64,000 nucleotides of DNA, taken from positions 62,001-126,000 of the forward strand of contig MOXJ01000003.1 of the NCBI GenBank assembly GCA_002507565.1, in the 5' to 3' direction. Each line of letters starts with the position of its first letter. The stretch's first letter is position 1. Below the pieces are notes generated by a model. It made no database searches and had not been told where the DNA came from. It was given only the letters and a program-made list of their open reading frames with translations. The position numbers and the translations under genes are program-made. Of this stretch, positions 55,769 to 64,000 are shown in pieces. This DNA is from Candidatus Reconcilbacillus cellulovorans (GTDB taxonomy: Bacteria; Bacillota; Bacilli; Paenibacillales; Reconciliibacillaceae).

Positions 55769-57130
55769 TTATAGACCCAGAGTTTCCAACGTCCGCTCGG
55801 TGCGGAGGACGATGTCTTCCGCCTGCTCCGGTGTCGTGCAGAGCGGCAGCCAATAGTATAGCGTGTCGCCGAGCGGGCGCAGGATCAGCCCTTCCTTCAG
55901 TCCTTCGAGGTAGACGCGGAATCCGGCGCGCTCGCGGAAGTCGAAACGCTCGCCGGTCGTTTTGTCGCGATACAGGTCGAAAGCTGCGATCATGCCGAGA
56001 TGTCGGACGCTCGCGACGTGCGGTCGACGGCGCAGGCGCTCCAGTGCGGCGGCGAGCGTCTCGGCGGTTGCGCGCGCGCGTTCTAGCACTGGTTCTTCCC
56101 GGAACATCCGCACGTTTTCCAATGCGGCGGCGGCGGCGATCGGATTCGCGGTGAAGCTGTGGCCGTGGAAGAACGTCTTCATCGTCTCGTAATCGTCGTA
56201 AAAAGCGCGATAAATCTCTTCTGTTGCCAGCGTGGCGGCCAGCGGTAAGACGCCTGCGGTCAGCCCTTTCGAGACGCACATCAAGTCGGGCGAGACGCCG
56301 GCGTGATCGACGCCCCACATTCGGCCGGTGCGGCCGAAGCCGACGGCGATTTCGTCGGCGATCAGGTGAACGCCGTGGCGGGCCGTCAGTTCGCGCAGCG
56401 CGCGAACGACGTCGGCGGGATAGATGATCATGCCGCCGGCAGCCTGTACCATCGGCTCGAAAATCAGCCCGGCGATCCGGCCGGCGGACCGTTCCAGCAC
56501 GTCCGCGACGGCGTCGACGGTCGCGCGCGCCGCATCGGCGATGGCGTCGGGCGACGGATCGGGCGTTTTCCAGGGATTCGGCGACGGAACTCTGATTGTC
56601 TCGAACAACAGCGGTCGAAACGCCGCATGGAACAGATCGACGCCGCCGACGCTGACCGCGCCGATCGTATCGCCATGGTAGCCGTTTTCAAGACAGACGA
56701 AAACCGTTTTTTCGGGACGGCCGACGTGCCGCCAATACTGAAACGACATTTTGAGCGCGACTTCGACCGCCGTCGAGCCGTCGTCGGAGTAGAACACTTT
56801 CGTCAGCCCCGGCGGCGCGACGGCGAGCAGTTCGGCGGCAAGGTCGATCGCCGCGGGGTGGGTCAGGCCGCTGAACTGGACATGATCCATCCGCTCGAGC
56901 AAGTCGCCGATCGCGCGCATGATGCGCGGATGGCGGTGGCCGTGGACGTTGACCCACCACGACGAGATCGTGTCGTAATAACGATTGCCGTCGGCGTCGT
57001 ACAGAAATACGCCATCCGCCCGCTCGATCAGCACGTGGTCGAGCGTTTCATAATCTTTCATTTGGGTAAAAGGATGCCAGACCGTGCGGCGGTCAAGCTC
57101 CAGGTAACGCGCTTTGTCTTGGACGTTCAT
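55769..57130 (-). CDS. bioA: Adenosylmethionine-8-amino-7-oxononanoate aminotransferase BioA
   Basis: 453 aa PLP enzyme, uses SAM as amino donor to make DAPA in biotin synthesis. RRTVWHPFTQMKDY at the N-terminus is the BioA mark; SSWWVNVHGHRHP, YSDDGSTAVEVALKMSFQYW, ENGYHGDTIGAVSVGG, ADEIAVGFGRTG and the PLP Lys in CVSKGLTAGVLPL follow. ATG 57130 has AAGGAGG upstream; an earlier in-frame ATG is not preferred. No other bio gene is near, so it stands alone here. Confidence 0.93.
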   Translation of the reverse strand: MNVQDKARYLELDRRTVWHPFTQMKDYETLDHVLIERADGVFLYDADGNRYYDTISSWWVNVHGHRHPRIMRAIGDLLERMDHVQFSGLTHPAAIDLAAELLAVAPPGLTKVFYSDDGSTAVEVALKMSFQYWRHVGRPEKTVFVCLENGYHGDTIGAVSVGGVDLFHAAFRPLLFETIRVPSPNPWKTPDPSPDAIADAARATVDAVADVLERSAGRIAGLIFEPMVQAAGGMIIYPADVVRALRELTARHGVHLIADEIAVGFGRTGRMWGVDHAGVSPDLMCVSKGLTAGVLPLAATLATEEIYRAFYDDYETMKTFFHGHSFTANPIAAAAALENVRMFREEPVLERARATAETLAAALERLRRRPHVASVRHLGMIAAFDLYRDKTTGERFDFRERAGFRVYLEGLKEGLILRPLGDTLYYWLPLCTTPEQAEDIVLRTERTLETLGL

Positions 57131-57294
57131 CGGTGGGCGGACCTCCTTGCCCGGACTTGTCGGTTTTTGTCCGACCATCATCTTACCACAAAATACGGCC
57201 GGGTCGACAGGGCCCGGGCCCGGCGAGGCGGTCTTGTCCGTATAATCCGTTTCGGACGCGGAATCCTAACGTTCGGAAAGGCGGTGTGACGCCG

Positions 57295-57537
57295 ATGGCG
57301 AACGTTTGGATTCCGCTTGCGGTTTTTGCGGCGGTCTGCGCAGCGGGTGGAGCGCTGAGCGCGCTGTGGGTGAGCCGGCAGCAGGCGTCCGAACGGGATA
57401 CGGACCAGCCGCGCTCGGTCGTCAGGCATTACTGGCTGCTCAATCCGGTGCTCTGGCCGTATGCGCTGTTCGTGGTCGGAGCGGCGGCGTTGGCGGCTTT
57501 TCTGTTCTGGTATTACGGGTTTTCGCGGGTCGAGTAG
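57295..57537 (+). CDS. Small membrane protein of unknown function
   Basis: 80 aa with two hydrophobic helices (about 5-25 and 52-74) and a basic/polar loop with VVRHYWLLNPVLWPYALFV. Not recognised. ATG 57295 has AAAGGCGG about 10 nt upstream. A TATAAT at 57241-57246 may be its -10; no -35 is found, but a palindrome GGGCCCGGGCCC (57210-57221) occupies that region. Confidence 0.55.
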   Translation: MANVWIPLAVFAAVCAAGGALSALWVSRQQASERDTDQPRSVVRHYWLLNPVLWPYALFVVGAAALAAFLFWYYGFSRVE

Positions 57538-57583
57538 CGGCGAAAAATTCGCGGGGGTCCTTCAAGAAAGGCGGGTAATCGGC

Positions 57584-57892
57584 TTGAAATCGCGCTATTA
57601 TGTTTCCGTCCAAAATCGAAAAATATTGCAAAATCGCAGCGACGACACGTACGAATTCGAGATCGAAGCAACGCGGGATGAAGTCGACCGCCTGCAGGAA
57701 ATGTTCAACGATTTGGCTGACGCCGACGACGCTTCATTTTTCCGTGCGCATGCCCCGGCAATCCAGTATCACGAGGATAGGCCGAACGACGTCTACGACG
57801 CGGTGCTGCGCGACATTTACCGCACCATTCGGCGGCTCGGCACGGAAGAAACGCGAAAGCGGATCGAGGGGATGGAGATCGCTTCGGAGTGA
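57584..57892 (+). CDS. Small conserved-looking cytoplasmic protein
   Basis: 102 aa, acidic, no membrane segment. KSRYYVSVQNRKILQNRSDDTYEFEIEATRDEVDRLQEMFNDLADAD then YRTIRRLGTEETRKRIEGM. Not recognised. Start TTG at 57584 with AAGAAAGGCGGG upstream. Third-position GC and predicted helices argue that it is real. It is convergent with the AraC gene. Confidence 0.6.
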   Translation: MKSRYYVSVQNRKILQNRSDDTYEFEIEATRDEVDRLQEMFNDLADADDASFFRAHAPAIQYHEDRPNDVYDAVLRDIYRTIRRLGTEETRKRIEGMEIASE

Positions 57893-57912
57893 TTTGATAT
57901 AGGCGGCCGTCG

Positions 57913-58791
57913 TCACGTCGCCGGACCGTTCTGCCCGCCCGGCAAACCGTCGTGGCGGTAACGCCGGGCGTATTCGCGCGGCGGGACCCCGGCGATTTTT
58001 TTGAAGATGCGGCTAAAGTAAAATTCGTCTTCGTATCCGACGCTGCGGGCGATCGCTTTAAGCCGGTAGTCGGAAAGCGCGAGCAGTTCTTTCGCCCGGT
58101 CGATGCGCAGGTGGGTCAAATATTCGATCGGGCTGTAGCCGACGTATTTCTTAAACATGCGCGAGTAGTGGCTGACGCTTAAACCCGCCATTTGCGCGAG
58201 CTGTTCGAGTTTCAACGGTTCCTGATAGTGCTGGATCATGTAGTCCTGAGTCCGCTCGATGGCGGCGGTCGTGTCGCCTGCTGCCTGCTGGGCTCGGAAA
58301 TCCTGAATTAACTCGAAAAAAAATTCATAGAGTAAAATTTTTCGCCGGAGGGCAATCAGGTGCCCGCGCTTTTTCCAAAGCGCGTCGAGTTGTTCCATCA
58401 GGTAAATGAGCTGGGGGGCGTTTTGCACGGCATACATGCCGGCCAGCGGAAACGGCGTTTCGTCCGCTCCGCGATAAATCCACTGTTCTTTGTCCTCGTA
58501 CGCTTCCGCATACCGGAACCGCAAGAAATAGTATTCCAACGGATGTTCAGGATCGGCGCTCCGTTCGACGTTCATGCCGGGAAGGAAGAAAAACAGTTTT
58601 CCCGGTTCGGCGGGGTAGACCGTGCCGTTGATCGAAAACGTCCCTTTGCCCCTGACGATCAGCCAGAACGAATGGTGTTTGATGCGGTGCGCCGCTTGGC
58701 GCCAGTCCGGCTCGCACTTGCGGTGGCCGACGAGCAGAATCGAAAACACCATTCGATTCAGACGAGCGGCGAGTTCGCCGGGAGTAAGCAT
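57913..58791 (-). CDS. AraC-family transcriptional regulator
   Basis: 292 aa. N-terminal cupin-like sensor (SFWLIVRGKGTFSINGTVYPAEPGKLFFFLPGMN) and C-terminal double HTH (LKLEQLAQMAGLSVSHYSRMFKKYVGYSPIEYLTHLRIDRAKELL..VGYEDEFYFSRIFKKIAGVPPREYARRYR). Typical of Paenibacillus sugar-utilisation regulators. ATG 58791 follows AGAGGGGGAA. No sugar operon is adjacent, so its target is unknown. Divergent from mutY. Confidence 0.9.
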   Translation of the reverse strand: MLTPGELAARLNRMVFSILLVGHRKCEPDWRQAAHRIKHHSFWLIVRGKGTFSINGTVYPAEPGKLFFFLPGMNVERSADPEHPLEYYFLRFRYAEAYEDKEQWIYRGADETPFPLAGMYAVQNAPQLIYLMEQLDALWKKRGHLIALRRKILLYEFFFELIQDFRAQQAAGDTTAAIERTQDYMIQHYQEPLKLEQLAQMAGLSVSHYSRMFKKYVGYSPIEYLTHLRIDRAKELLALSDYRLKAIARSVGYEDEFYFSRIFKKIAGVPPREYARRYRHDGLPGGQNGPAT

Positions 58792-58838
58792 CGCGGTTCC
58801 CCCTCTTGACGTCGATTTCATTATAGCGCGGTTTTGAC

Positions 58839-58844
58839 TATAAT
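58839..58844 (+). promoter_or_regulatory. -10 element directly before mutY
   Basis: Perfect TATAAT ending 7 nt before the mutY ATG. No good -35. The start of transcription would coincide with the ATG. Confidence 0.45.
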
Positions 58845-58851
58845 TGAACTG

Positions 58852-60048
58852 ATGGAACTGGAGCGTTTTTTCACAGGCCGACTGCTCGACTGGTACCGCC
58901 GGCACAGGCGTGATTTGCCGTGGCGTCGGACGCGCGACCCGTACCGCATCTGGGTGTCGGAGACGATGCTGCAGCAGACGCGCGTAGAAACGGTCATACC
59001 GTACTACGAGCGGTTTCTGGAACGGTTTCCGACGGTCGCCGATCTGGCGGCGGCGCCCGAAGCGGACGTGCTGAAGGCTTGGGAGGGGCTCGGCTACTAT
59101 TCGCGGGCGCGGCGTTTGCACGAGGCGGCGAAGGTGATCGTGGAGCGTTACGGCGGCGTTTTTCCGGACGATGCAGCGGCGGTGGCCGCTTTGCCTGGCG
59201 TCGGGCCGTATACGAAGGGTGCAGTGCTGAGTATCGCGTTCGGGCGGCCGGAACCGGCCGTCGACGGTAACGTGATGCGCGTGTTGTCGAGGTTTTTCCT
59301 GATCCGCGACGATATCGCGAAGCCGGCGACGCGGGAAAAGATGGAGGCGCTGGCGCGCAGGCTCATTCCGGAAGATGCGGCGGGTGATTTCAATCAGGCG
59401 CTGATGGAGCTCGGCGCAACGGTCTGCGTGCCGAAGGCGCCGACCTGTCTCGTCTGTCCGGTGATGGAGCGGTGCGGCGCTTATCTGGCCGGAGAGGAAG
59501 AGGAGCTGCCGGTGAAGGCGAAGGCGAAGCCGCCGAGGACGGAACGTCGGCTGGTCGCGTGGATCGTCGACGGCGAGGGGCGACTTTTGATTCGGCGGCG
59601 TCCGGAGCGCGGGCTGTTGGCTGGGATGTGGGAATTGCCGCATGTGGAGGCGCGACCGTCGTCGGGTGCGGATGTCGCGGCGGGTGAAGCGGCGGTGAAG
59701 CCGTCTGAGGCAGTTGCGGAGTCGGCGGCGGGGTACGGCGACGAAAGCAGGCATGAGGCGCTTTTGTTGGCCGAAGCGATTTTTGCCGAGACGGGTTTGC
59801 GCGTGTCGCCGGGAGCGCGGGTTTGGCGGACGGATCACGTTTTTTCACATTTGCGATGGTTTTTGGAAGTTTATGCTTGTGTTCTGGAAACCGAAGACGG
59901 CGATGGGGAAAAGCGTTTGCCCGCAGATTATCGATGGGCGGCGTTTTCCGAGCTGGGCGCGTATACGTTTCCGAACGCGTTCGGGCGCATCCTTTCCGAG
60001 TTGGTGCAATCGCCGTTTGGAGCGGGTGCAGGGGGGCGGCCGCGGTGA
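58852..60048 (+). CDS. mutY: A/G-specific adenine glycosylase MutY
   Basis: 398 aa from ATG 58852. Removes adenine opposite 8-oxoG. Endonuclease III fold: ETMLQQTRVETVIPYY (catalytic Glu), HhH LPGVGPYTKGAVLSIAFG, catalytic Asp in AVDGNVMRVLSR, and the 4Fe-4S ligands CVPKAPTCLVCPVMERC (C-X6-C-X2-C-X5-C). C-terminal NUDIX-like 8-oxoG recognition domain from about 230 with an insertion of about 40 Ala/Glu/Ser-rich residues around 290. No SD is visible before the ATG; TTG 58834 is an alternative that would overlap the -10. Confidence 0.93.
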   Translation: MELERFFTGRLLDWYRRHRRDLPWRRTRDPYRIWVSETMLQQTRVETVIPYYERFLERFPTVADLAAAPEADVLKAWEGLGYYSRARRLHEAAKVIVERYGGVFPDDAAAVAALPGVGPYTKGAVLSIAFGRPEPAVDGNVMRVLSRFFLIRDDIAKPATREKMEALARRLIPEDAAGDFNQALMELGATVCVPKAPTCLVCPVMERCGAYLAGEEEELPVKAKAKPPRTERRLVAWIVDGEGRLLIRRRPERGLLAGMWELPHVEARPSSGADVAAGEAAVKPSEAVAESAAGYGDESRHEALLLAEAIFAETGLRVSPGARVWRTDHVFSHLRWFLEVYACVLETEDGDGEKRLPADYRWAAFSELGAYTFPNAFGRILSELVQSPFGAGAGGRPR

Positions 60049-60617
60049 CCGGGGTGCATGCGAAATATCCGGAGGCGTATGTTGCGTTTCTTGTGGAGTT
60101 TCATGCGACACGCGATTACTTCGAATGTCACGAGATTATGGAAGAGCATTGGAAATCGCATCCCGGCGATCCGTTTACCGACGCCTGGATCGGGTTGTTG
60201 CAAGTGGCGGTGGCGCTTTATCATGAGCGGCGCGGCAACGTCGAGGGGGCTCGCAAATTGTTGACGGCGGCGCTTGGACGCTTACGCGAGTCCGATCTCG
60301 ACCGGCTCGGACTGGACGGCCGCGATACGATCGAGCGGGTACGGCGGCGTTTGGAACGGCTAGAGGCTGCGAAGCCGGAAGAGGCACCGGCATACGCCGA
60401 TCTCGATCTACCGGTGCGCGATCCCGAGTTGAAGCGTTTGTGCACGGAAAAGTGCGCGGCGCTGGGGCTGGTGTGGGGGGCGCCGAGCGACCCGGCGGCC
60501 GACGCGCTCTTGCATAAGCACGCGCGGCGCGACCGGACCGCCGTCGTCGAGGCGAGGCTTGCAGCATGGCGGCTGCGCCAGGAGCGGCGGAGGGAAAACG
60601 GCGCCTCCGACGGCTGA
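60045..60617 (+). CDS. DUF309 family protein
   Basis: 190 aa. YVAFLVEFHATRDYFECHEIMEEHWK and WIGLLQVAVALYHERRGNVEGARKLL are the DUF309 core (Bacillus YpuF-like), a helical domain with conserved Glu/His that may bind metal. The C-terminal part (PELKRLCTEKCAALG onwards) is an extension. GTG 60045 shares bases with the mutY stop; GGGGGG is 8 nt upstream. Function unknown. Confidence 0.8.
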   Translation: MTGVHAKYPEAYVAFLVEFHATRDYFECHEIMEEHWKSHPGDPFTDAWIGLLQVAVALYHERRGNVEGARKLLTAALGRLRESDLDRLGLDGRDTIERVRRRLERLEAAKPEEAPAYADLDLPVRDPELKRLCTEKCAALGLVWGAPSDPAADALLHKHARRDRTAVVEARLAAWRLRQERRRENGASDG

Positions 60618-60636
60618 AAGCGTCTGACGGCCGTGC

Positions 60637-60667
60637 AAAAAAGGGCGGGAATTTCCCGCCCTTTTTC
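60637..60667. terminator. Bidirectional terminator between DUF309 and sodA
   Basis: AAAAAAGGGCGGGAA pairs with TTTCCCGCCCTTTTT; A run on one side and T run on the other, so it serves both convergent genes. Confidence 0.9.
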
Positions 60668-60728
60668 CATACAGTCATACAGTGGCCGTCTGTGCGCCGC
60701 ACGGCGAATCGGCGGCAGGCCCGCCCGG

Positions 60729-61349
<621 letters not shown>

Positions 61350-61393
61350 GAGACGTTCCCCTCCTGCGGTTCGGAATTTTTCGCCATGACTAC

Positions 61394-61422
61394 ATTATCC
61401 CCCAATCGCGGCTGGAAATCAA
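61394..61422 (-). promoter_or_regulatory. Promoter of sodA
   Basis: Minus strand TTGATT (61422-61417), 17-nt spacer, GATAAT (61399-61394). The same element recurs at 62379-62351. Confidence 0.6.
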
Positions 61423-61432
61423 CCTGAGCGCG

Positions 61433-61730
61433 TGAACAGTGCGTCGACCGTGTTTACCGCCGGCTGAAACGCGACACGTTTGCCTGGCCTTGCTGTTCAG
61501 ACCGGGGTGAACTGAGAACGGTAGCGGCCAAGAGATAAGGGGCCGCCGGATAGGTCCTTGTCAAGGCCGCCATAGTTCAATTGGGCGACGGCTCCTGCCC
61601 GTCCCGGCCGAACATCGGTCGAGCTGCTGACATTGCCTGCACAGGCTGCTAGCGAGCTTTCCGTTAGGACCGCTAGGCCCGAGACTTGCTCTAGATTCAC
61701 CTGGCCCTCACCCGCTTGGGCTGGGGGCGC
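61433..61730. other. Hairpin-rich stretch without a convincing gene
   Basis: About 300 nt between the orphan gene and the sodA promoter. Several strong inverted repeats are visible: TGAACAG/CTGTTCA (61433-61439 with 61493-61499), GCGGCC/GGCCGC around 61524-61547, and CTAGCG/CGCTAG around 61648-61675. An open minus-strand frame (61497-61700) has no SD and no recognisable protein. Could be a structured RNA or a mobile-element remnant. Confidence 0.4.
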
Positions 61731-62249
61731 CTATTTTTCGTGATCCGAATCCCCATGTTTCTTTAATCCCTCATACAAGCTCTCTCTAAGGTGCGCCACT
61801 TCGTGATCTGAAAAGGGAACAACGAACGTTCTCGGTGGATGCGATACATTCAAATCAACCGGAATCCATCGGCCTATATCAATCCCTATTCCATCCAGTT
61901 CACGTTGCTCTTCTGGGGTTACGAAGACCATTCGGACGGAAAAGTCAGACACGTGCAACAGCGTCTCAGTTCCAGCGAGGAATTCATAGTCCCACAGGCG
62001 GTTTGAAGTAAATAAACTTCTCGATTCTGGGGTCAACAGTCCGAAAACCTCGATGGCGCCGCTCATGCCAGCCCATTCGGAAACTTTGATTTCATCTAAT
62101 GATAGGAAATCGTCCTTTCCGCAACCCAATTCTTCATCACTGGGGAAACGAACCTTAAAGTATTCGGCTCGTTGAAGGTAAAACTCCAAAACAACCTGAC
62201 ATAAATCCTCAAAAAGACCGTCAATAAGATAGGCTTTTCTGATTTTCAT
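61731..62249 (-). CDS. Orphan acidic protein using captured sodA-type expression signals
   Basis: 172 aa, soluble, acidic (GCGKDDFLSLDEIKVSEWAG, then VTPEEQRELDGIGIDIGRWIPVDLNV). Not recognised; the size and acidity would fit an immunity-type or orphan protein, but there is no direct evidence. It is clearly less GC-rich than its surroundings. Its ATG lies 3 nt after the stop of a 17-codon sodA remnant whose end (AAAGAGGA) supplies the SD, and the promoter upstream is a copy of the sodA promoter. Confidence 0.7.
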   Translation of the reverse strand: MKIRKAYLIDGLFEDLCQVVLEFYLQRAEYFKVRFPSDEELGCGKDDFLSLDEIKVSEWAGMSGAIEVFGLLTPESRSLFTSNRLWDYEFLAGTETLLHVSDFSVRMVFVTPEEQRELDGIGIDIGRWIPVDLNVSHPPRTFVVPFSDHEVAHLRESLYEGLKKHGDSDHEK

Positions 62250-62252
62250 TTA

Positions 62253-62306
62253 CTAGTCCTCTTTCGGATCTTCTGGATACGGAAGCGGTGGAAGTTGATG
62301 CGGCAT
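62253..62306 (-). pseudogene. Truncated sodA 5' fragment
   Basis: On the minus strand the frame reads [11 protein letters not shown], identical to the SodA N-terminus, then EDPKED and a TAG stop. SD AGGAGGGGAA precedes it as in sodA. It is a remnant of a second sodA copy or of a partial duplication. Confidence 0.8.
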
Positions 62307-62350
62307 GTTCATTCCCCTCCTGGTTGATTGGAATTTTTCGTCATGTCATC

Positions 62351-62379
62351 ATTATCCCCCAATCGCGGCGATAAATCAT
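62351..62379 (-). promoter_or_regulatory. Duplicated sodA-type promoter feeding the orphan gene
   Basis: Minus strand ATGATT (62379-62374), 17-nt spacer, GATAAT (62356-62351). The -35 has one change from the sodA copy. Confidence 0.5.
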
Positions 62380-62636
62380 TTGCAGGGGACGGGGCGCGGA
62401 TCGGCGGAGCCGAGGGTTTTGCCGGTGAAGCGGCCGCGTCATGGTGCGATTGGCCAGTCGAAAAGGAGTTTTTGAAAGAAGAGTGCCGAGTCGAACAGAC
62501 GGCGAGGCGGATTTCTCGTGTCCGCATGTCAAAATTTTTTTAAACCCGCCGGAAGGATTTTCGCGAATTTTGTCGTATATCATACTTTGCGTTTTCTTTT
62601 TTCGCAGGCTCTCGGCGGGGGAGAAGGAGATCGGGC

Positions 62637-63059
62637 ATGAAAATCCGTTCGTTTCGGTTGGCGGACTACGTGCAGGCGAGCGAGCTGTTCCGCGAGGTGT
62701 TGAGCGAGGCCTGTTTCGAGGAGACGATGAAGGCGTTCGGCCGGCAGCTGGCGTGGGACAGCGACCTGATTCTCGTCGCGGAAGTCGACGGGAAAGTCGT
62801 TGGGGCCATCATCGGGACGATCGACGAAGACGAGGGGTTTTACTACCGCATCGCCGTCGCGCGCGAACATCAGCGCAAGGGCATCGGCACGGCGCTCATT
62901 CAGGCTTTGCGCAACCGATTTTTGCAGCGGCGCGTGCGCAGGATTCGAGTGACCGTCGACGCGCACAACGCACCGGTGTTGCCGCTTTACGAGGCGGCGG
63001 GATATGGCCCGAAAGATTTTTTCCATTCCTGGGAGCGGCTCAAGATCGTGAGTGGCTGA
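62637..63059 (+). CDS. GNAT-family N-acetyltransferase
   Basis: 140 aa. Typical GNAT fold: ILVAEVDGKVVGAIIGTIDE, acetyl-CoA loop IAVAREHQRKGIGTALIQALR, and VDAHNAPVLPLYEAAGYGP. Substrate unknown; the order fits small-molecule or N-terminal (RimI-like) acetylation. SD GAAGGAGA is about 8 nt before the ATG. The 330 nt upstream (62307-62636) hold the duplicated sodA promoter on the other strand and no other gene that I can support. Confidence 0.85.
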   Translation: MKIRSFRLADYVQASELFREVLSEACFEETMKAFGRQLAWDSDLILVAEVDGKVVGAIIGTIDEDEGFYYRIAVAREHQRKGIGTALIQALRNRFLQRRVRRIRVTVDAHNAPVLPLYEAAGYGPKDFFHSWERLKIVSG

Positions 63060-63128
63060 GGCGGACGCTCGCGACGTTCCTGTCGAATCGTCGAATAGAG
63101 CGGATCCGCGAAGGAAATAGGCGTAAGG

Positions 63129-63195
63129 AAAACATATCTTTCATCCGACTCGTTTCGGCTCGTTGCATTCGGATGGAAGATATGTTTTTCTATTA
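63129..63195 (+). terminator. Long-stem terminator after the GNAT gene
   Basis: A 20-bp stem (63129-63148 with 63169-63188) with a single G-T pair, 20-nt loop, A-rich 5' arm and T-rich 3' arm. The stem is unusually long and AT-rich for this genome. Confidence 0.75.
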
Positions 63196-63196
63196 T

Positions 63197-63229
63197 TAGC
63201 CCTGTTTTAGCCCTGTCTCGGCCCTGTCG
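63197..63229 (+). repeat. Three 11-nt tandem repeats
   Basis: TAGCCCTGTTT, TAGCCCTGTCT and CGGCCCTGTCG follow one another directly after the long hairpin. They lie before the DUF402 gene SD and may overlap its promoter region. Confidence 0.6.
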
Positions 63230-63277
63230 GTGCAAAGGGCCCGAAGGCGGCTTTCAAAGCAGGAAAGGAGCGGTCGC

Positions 63278-63838
63278 ATGGAGCAACTCGAGCGATATAT
63301 CATTCGAAGCCTGAAGCACGACGGCCGCCTTCATCGGGCATGGCTAGAAAACTGGAGAATTCCAGAAACGGCGCTTCCGGCCGCGTGGACGGCGTCCGAT
63401 CCGCCGATGATCGTGTTCGTCAACGATCAGACGCCGATCGTCGAGTCGGACGGCCATGAGCGAATCAGCCGCGTCCCGTCGGTCGTGTATTTTATGGAAA
63501 ACTGCTGGTACAACGTCGTCTGCCTCTTGGAAAATGGCGGGCGTGTCCGGTATTATTGCAATCTTTCGTCGCCGGCGCGCAGGTCGGCGGGCGAAATCAC
63601 GTACGTCGACTACGATCTCGACGTGTTGGTCGACGAGAACGGGGAGGCGCACGTGCTCGACGAGGACGAGTTCGAACATCACCGACGGCAATTCCGCTAC
63701 GGCGCCGACGTCGAGCGCAACGTCCGCCTTGGGCTGAACGAGTTGCTCAGGCGCATCCGAACGCGTGACAAGCCGTTTTCCGATGAAGTTTGCCGTCGCG
63801 TTTACGGCTGGTGGCGCGAGCGGGGGCGTCCGCGATGA
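63278..63838 (+). CDS. DUF402 nucleoside di-/triphosphatase-like protein
   Basis: 186 aa. DUF402 fold as in Bacillus YgaC / S. aureus Ntdp: [66 protein letters not shown] with conserved Tyr/Asp for metal and phosphate. Such proteins hydrolyse NTP/NDP in vitro. SD AGGAAAGGAG precedes ATG 63278. It overlaps the RNase HI gene (ATGA). Confidence 0.88.
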   Translation: MEQLERYIIRSLKHDGRLHRAWLENWRIPETALPAAWTASDPPMIVFVNDQTPIVESDGHERISRVPSVVYFMENCWYNVVCLLENGGRVRYYCNLSSPARRSAGEITYVDYDLDVLVDENGEAHVLDEDEFEHHRRQFRYGADVERNVRLGLNELLRRIRTRDKPFSDEVCRRVYGWWRERGRPR

Positions 63839-64000
63839 AAGAAGTGCGCATTTACACGGACGGCGCTTGTTCGGGTAATCCCGGTCCCGGCGGGTGGGCG
63901 GCGGTGCTCTTTTACGGCGACCGGCGAAAAGAGATTTCCGGCGCTGAGCCGTCGACGACGAACAACCGGATGGAGCTGACGGCCGCGATCGAGGCGCTCA
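63835..64000 (+). CDS. rnhA: Ribonuclease HI, N-terminal part
   Basis: The gene runs off the window; 55 codons are visible. [22 protein letters not shown] with catalytic Asp at residue 9, and [13 protein letters not shown] with Glu, are the RNase HI catalytic blocks. Degrades the RNA strand of RNA-DNA hybrids. ATG overlaps the DUF402 stop. Confidence 0.93.
   Translation, partial: MKEVRIYTDGACSGNPGPGGWAAVLFYGDRRKEISGAEPSTTNNRMELTAAIEAL

Larger units (their letters stand above)
62253..62385. repeat. Imperfect direct repeat of the sodA start and promoter region
   Basis: This segment matches 61317-61427 in the same orientation at roughly 80 percent, including the motif TTATCCCCCAATCGCGGC in both copies, the promoter and the first 11 codons. 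Confidence 0.8.

Noticed and set aside
61497-61700. 67-codon minus-strand frame
   Set aside because: No SD or promoter of its own, no familiar motif; lies in a hairpin-rich stretch, better treated as non-coding.
63197-63229. Possible CRISPR-like repeats
   Set aside because: Only three contiguous 11-nt units without spacers; no cas gene in the window.

Overview
The window looks like a chromosomal stretch from a high-GC, spore-forming member of the Bacillales. It is probably a Paenibacillaceae relative such as Thermobacillus or Cohnella; that placement is inferred from gene content, order and codon use, not measured. Support comes from Bacillus-type synteny (hprK-lgt-ppaX-his operon, rapZ-yvcK-whiA-HPr, cggR-gapA-pgk-tpiA-gpmI-eno-secG-rnr-smpB-ssrA), SD sequences of the AGGAGG type, frequent GTG/TTG starts, and Spo0M and WhiA. 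Most genes are visibly G+C rich. Several AT-rich patches stand out and look foreign or recombined.

Layout. 1-2.9 kb: end of a sugar ABC ATPase, then hprK, lgt, ppaX and an acyltransferase. 3.6-10.3 kb: a complete histidine operon (hisZGDBHAF and hisIE) behind a consensus promoter, followed by a divergent prs paralogue with its own promoter. 11.3-18 kb: TPR protein, trxB, ROK glucokinase, rapZ, yvcK, whiA and an HPr-like protein. 18-22 kb: a secreted stalk-domain protein, a DUF1801 protein, an orphan AT-rich secreted protein, clpP under a CtsR operator, and tRNA-Arg(CCG). 22.4-29.5 kb: the CggR-controlled lower-glycolysis operon. 29.6-35 kb: M50 peptidase, TIM-barrel isomerase, secG, rnr, smpB and tmRNA. 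35.3-37.9 kb: a three-gene ABC exporter.

37.9-45.8 kb: an iron-uptake operon (stalk-domain protein, anchored secreted protein, FTR1 permease) runs left from a Fur-box promoter. Back to back with it is a consensus promoter, also carrying a Fur-like box, that drives a membrane phosphodiesterase and two glycosyltransferases. 45.8-50 kb: a probably frameshifted small gene, spo0M with an ECF/SigW-type promoter, an AT-rich island with two secreted proteins, and an AcuI/YhdH reductase. 50-54.4 kb: a MarR-MFS pair, then an HD phosphohydrolase and a YwgA-type protein behind a promoter whose spacer contains a LexA/DinR box. 54.4-64 kb: bacilliredoxin, nadE, bioA, small proteins, an AraC regulator, mutY, DUF309, sodA, a partial duplication of the sodA 5' region feeding an orphan gene, a GNAT protein, a DUF402 protein and the start of an RNase HI gene.

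How the genes work together. HprK, PpaX and the HPr-like protein form the carbon-regulation axis. CggR couples fructose-bisphosphate level to gapA-eno expression. Prs makes the PRPP consumed by HisG. RNase R, SmpB and tmRNA form a trans-translation set. I saw no CRISPR array, restriction-modification system, prophage or complete insertion sequence.
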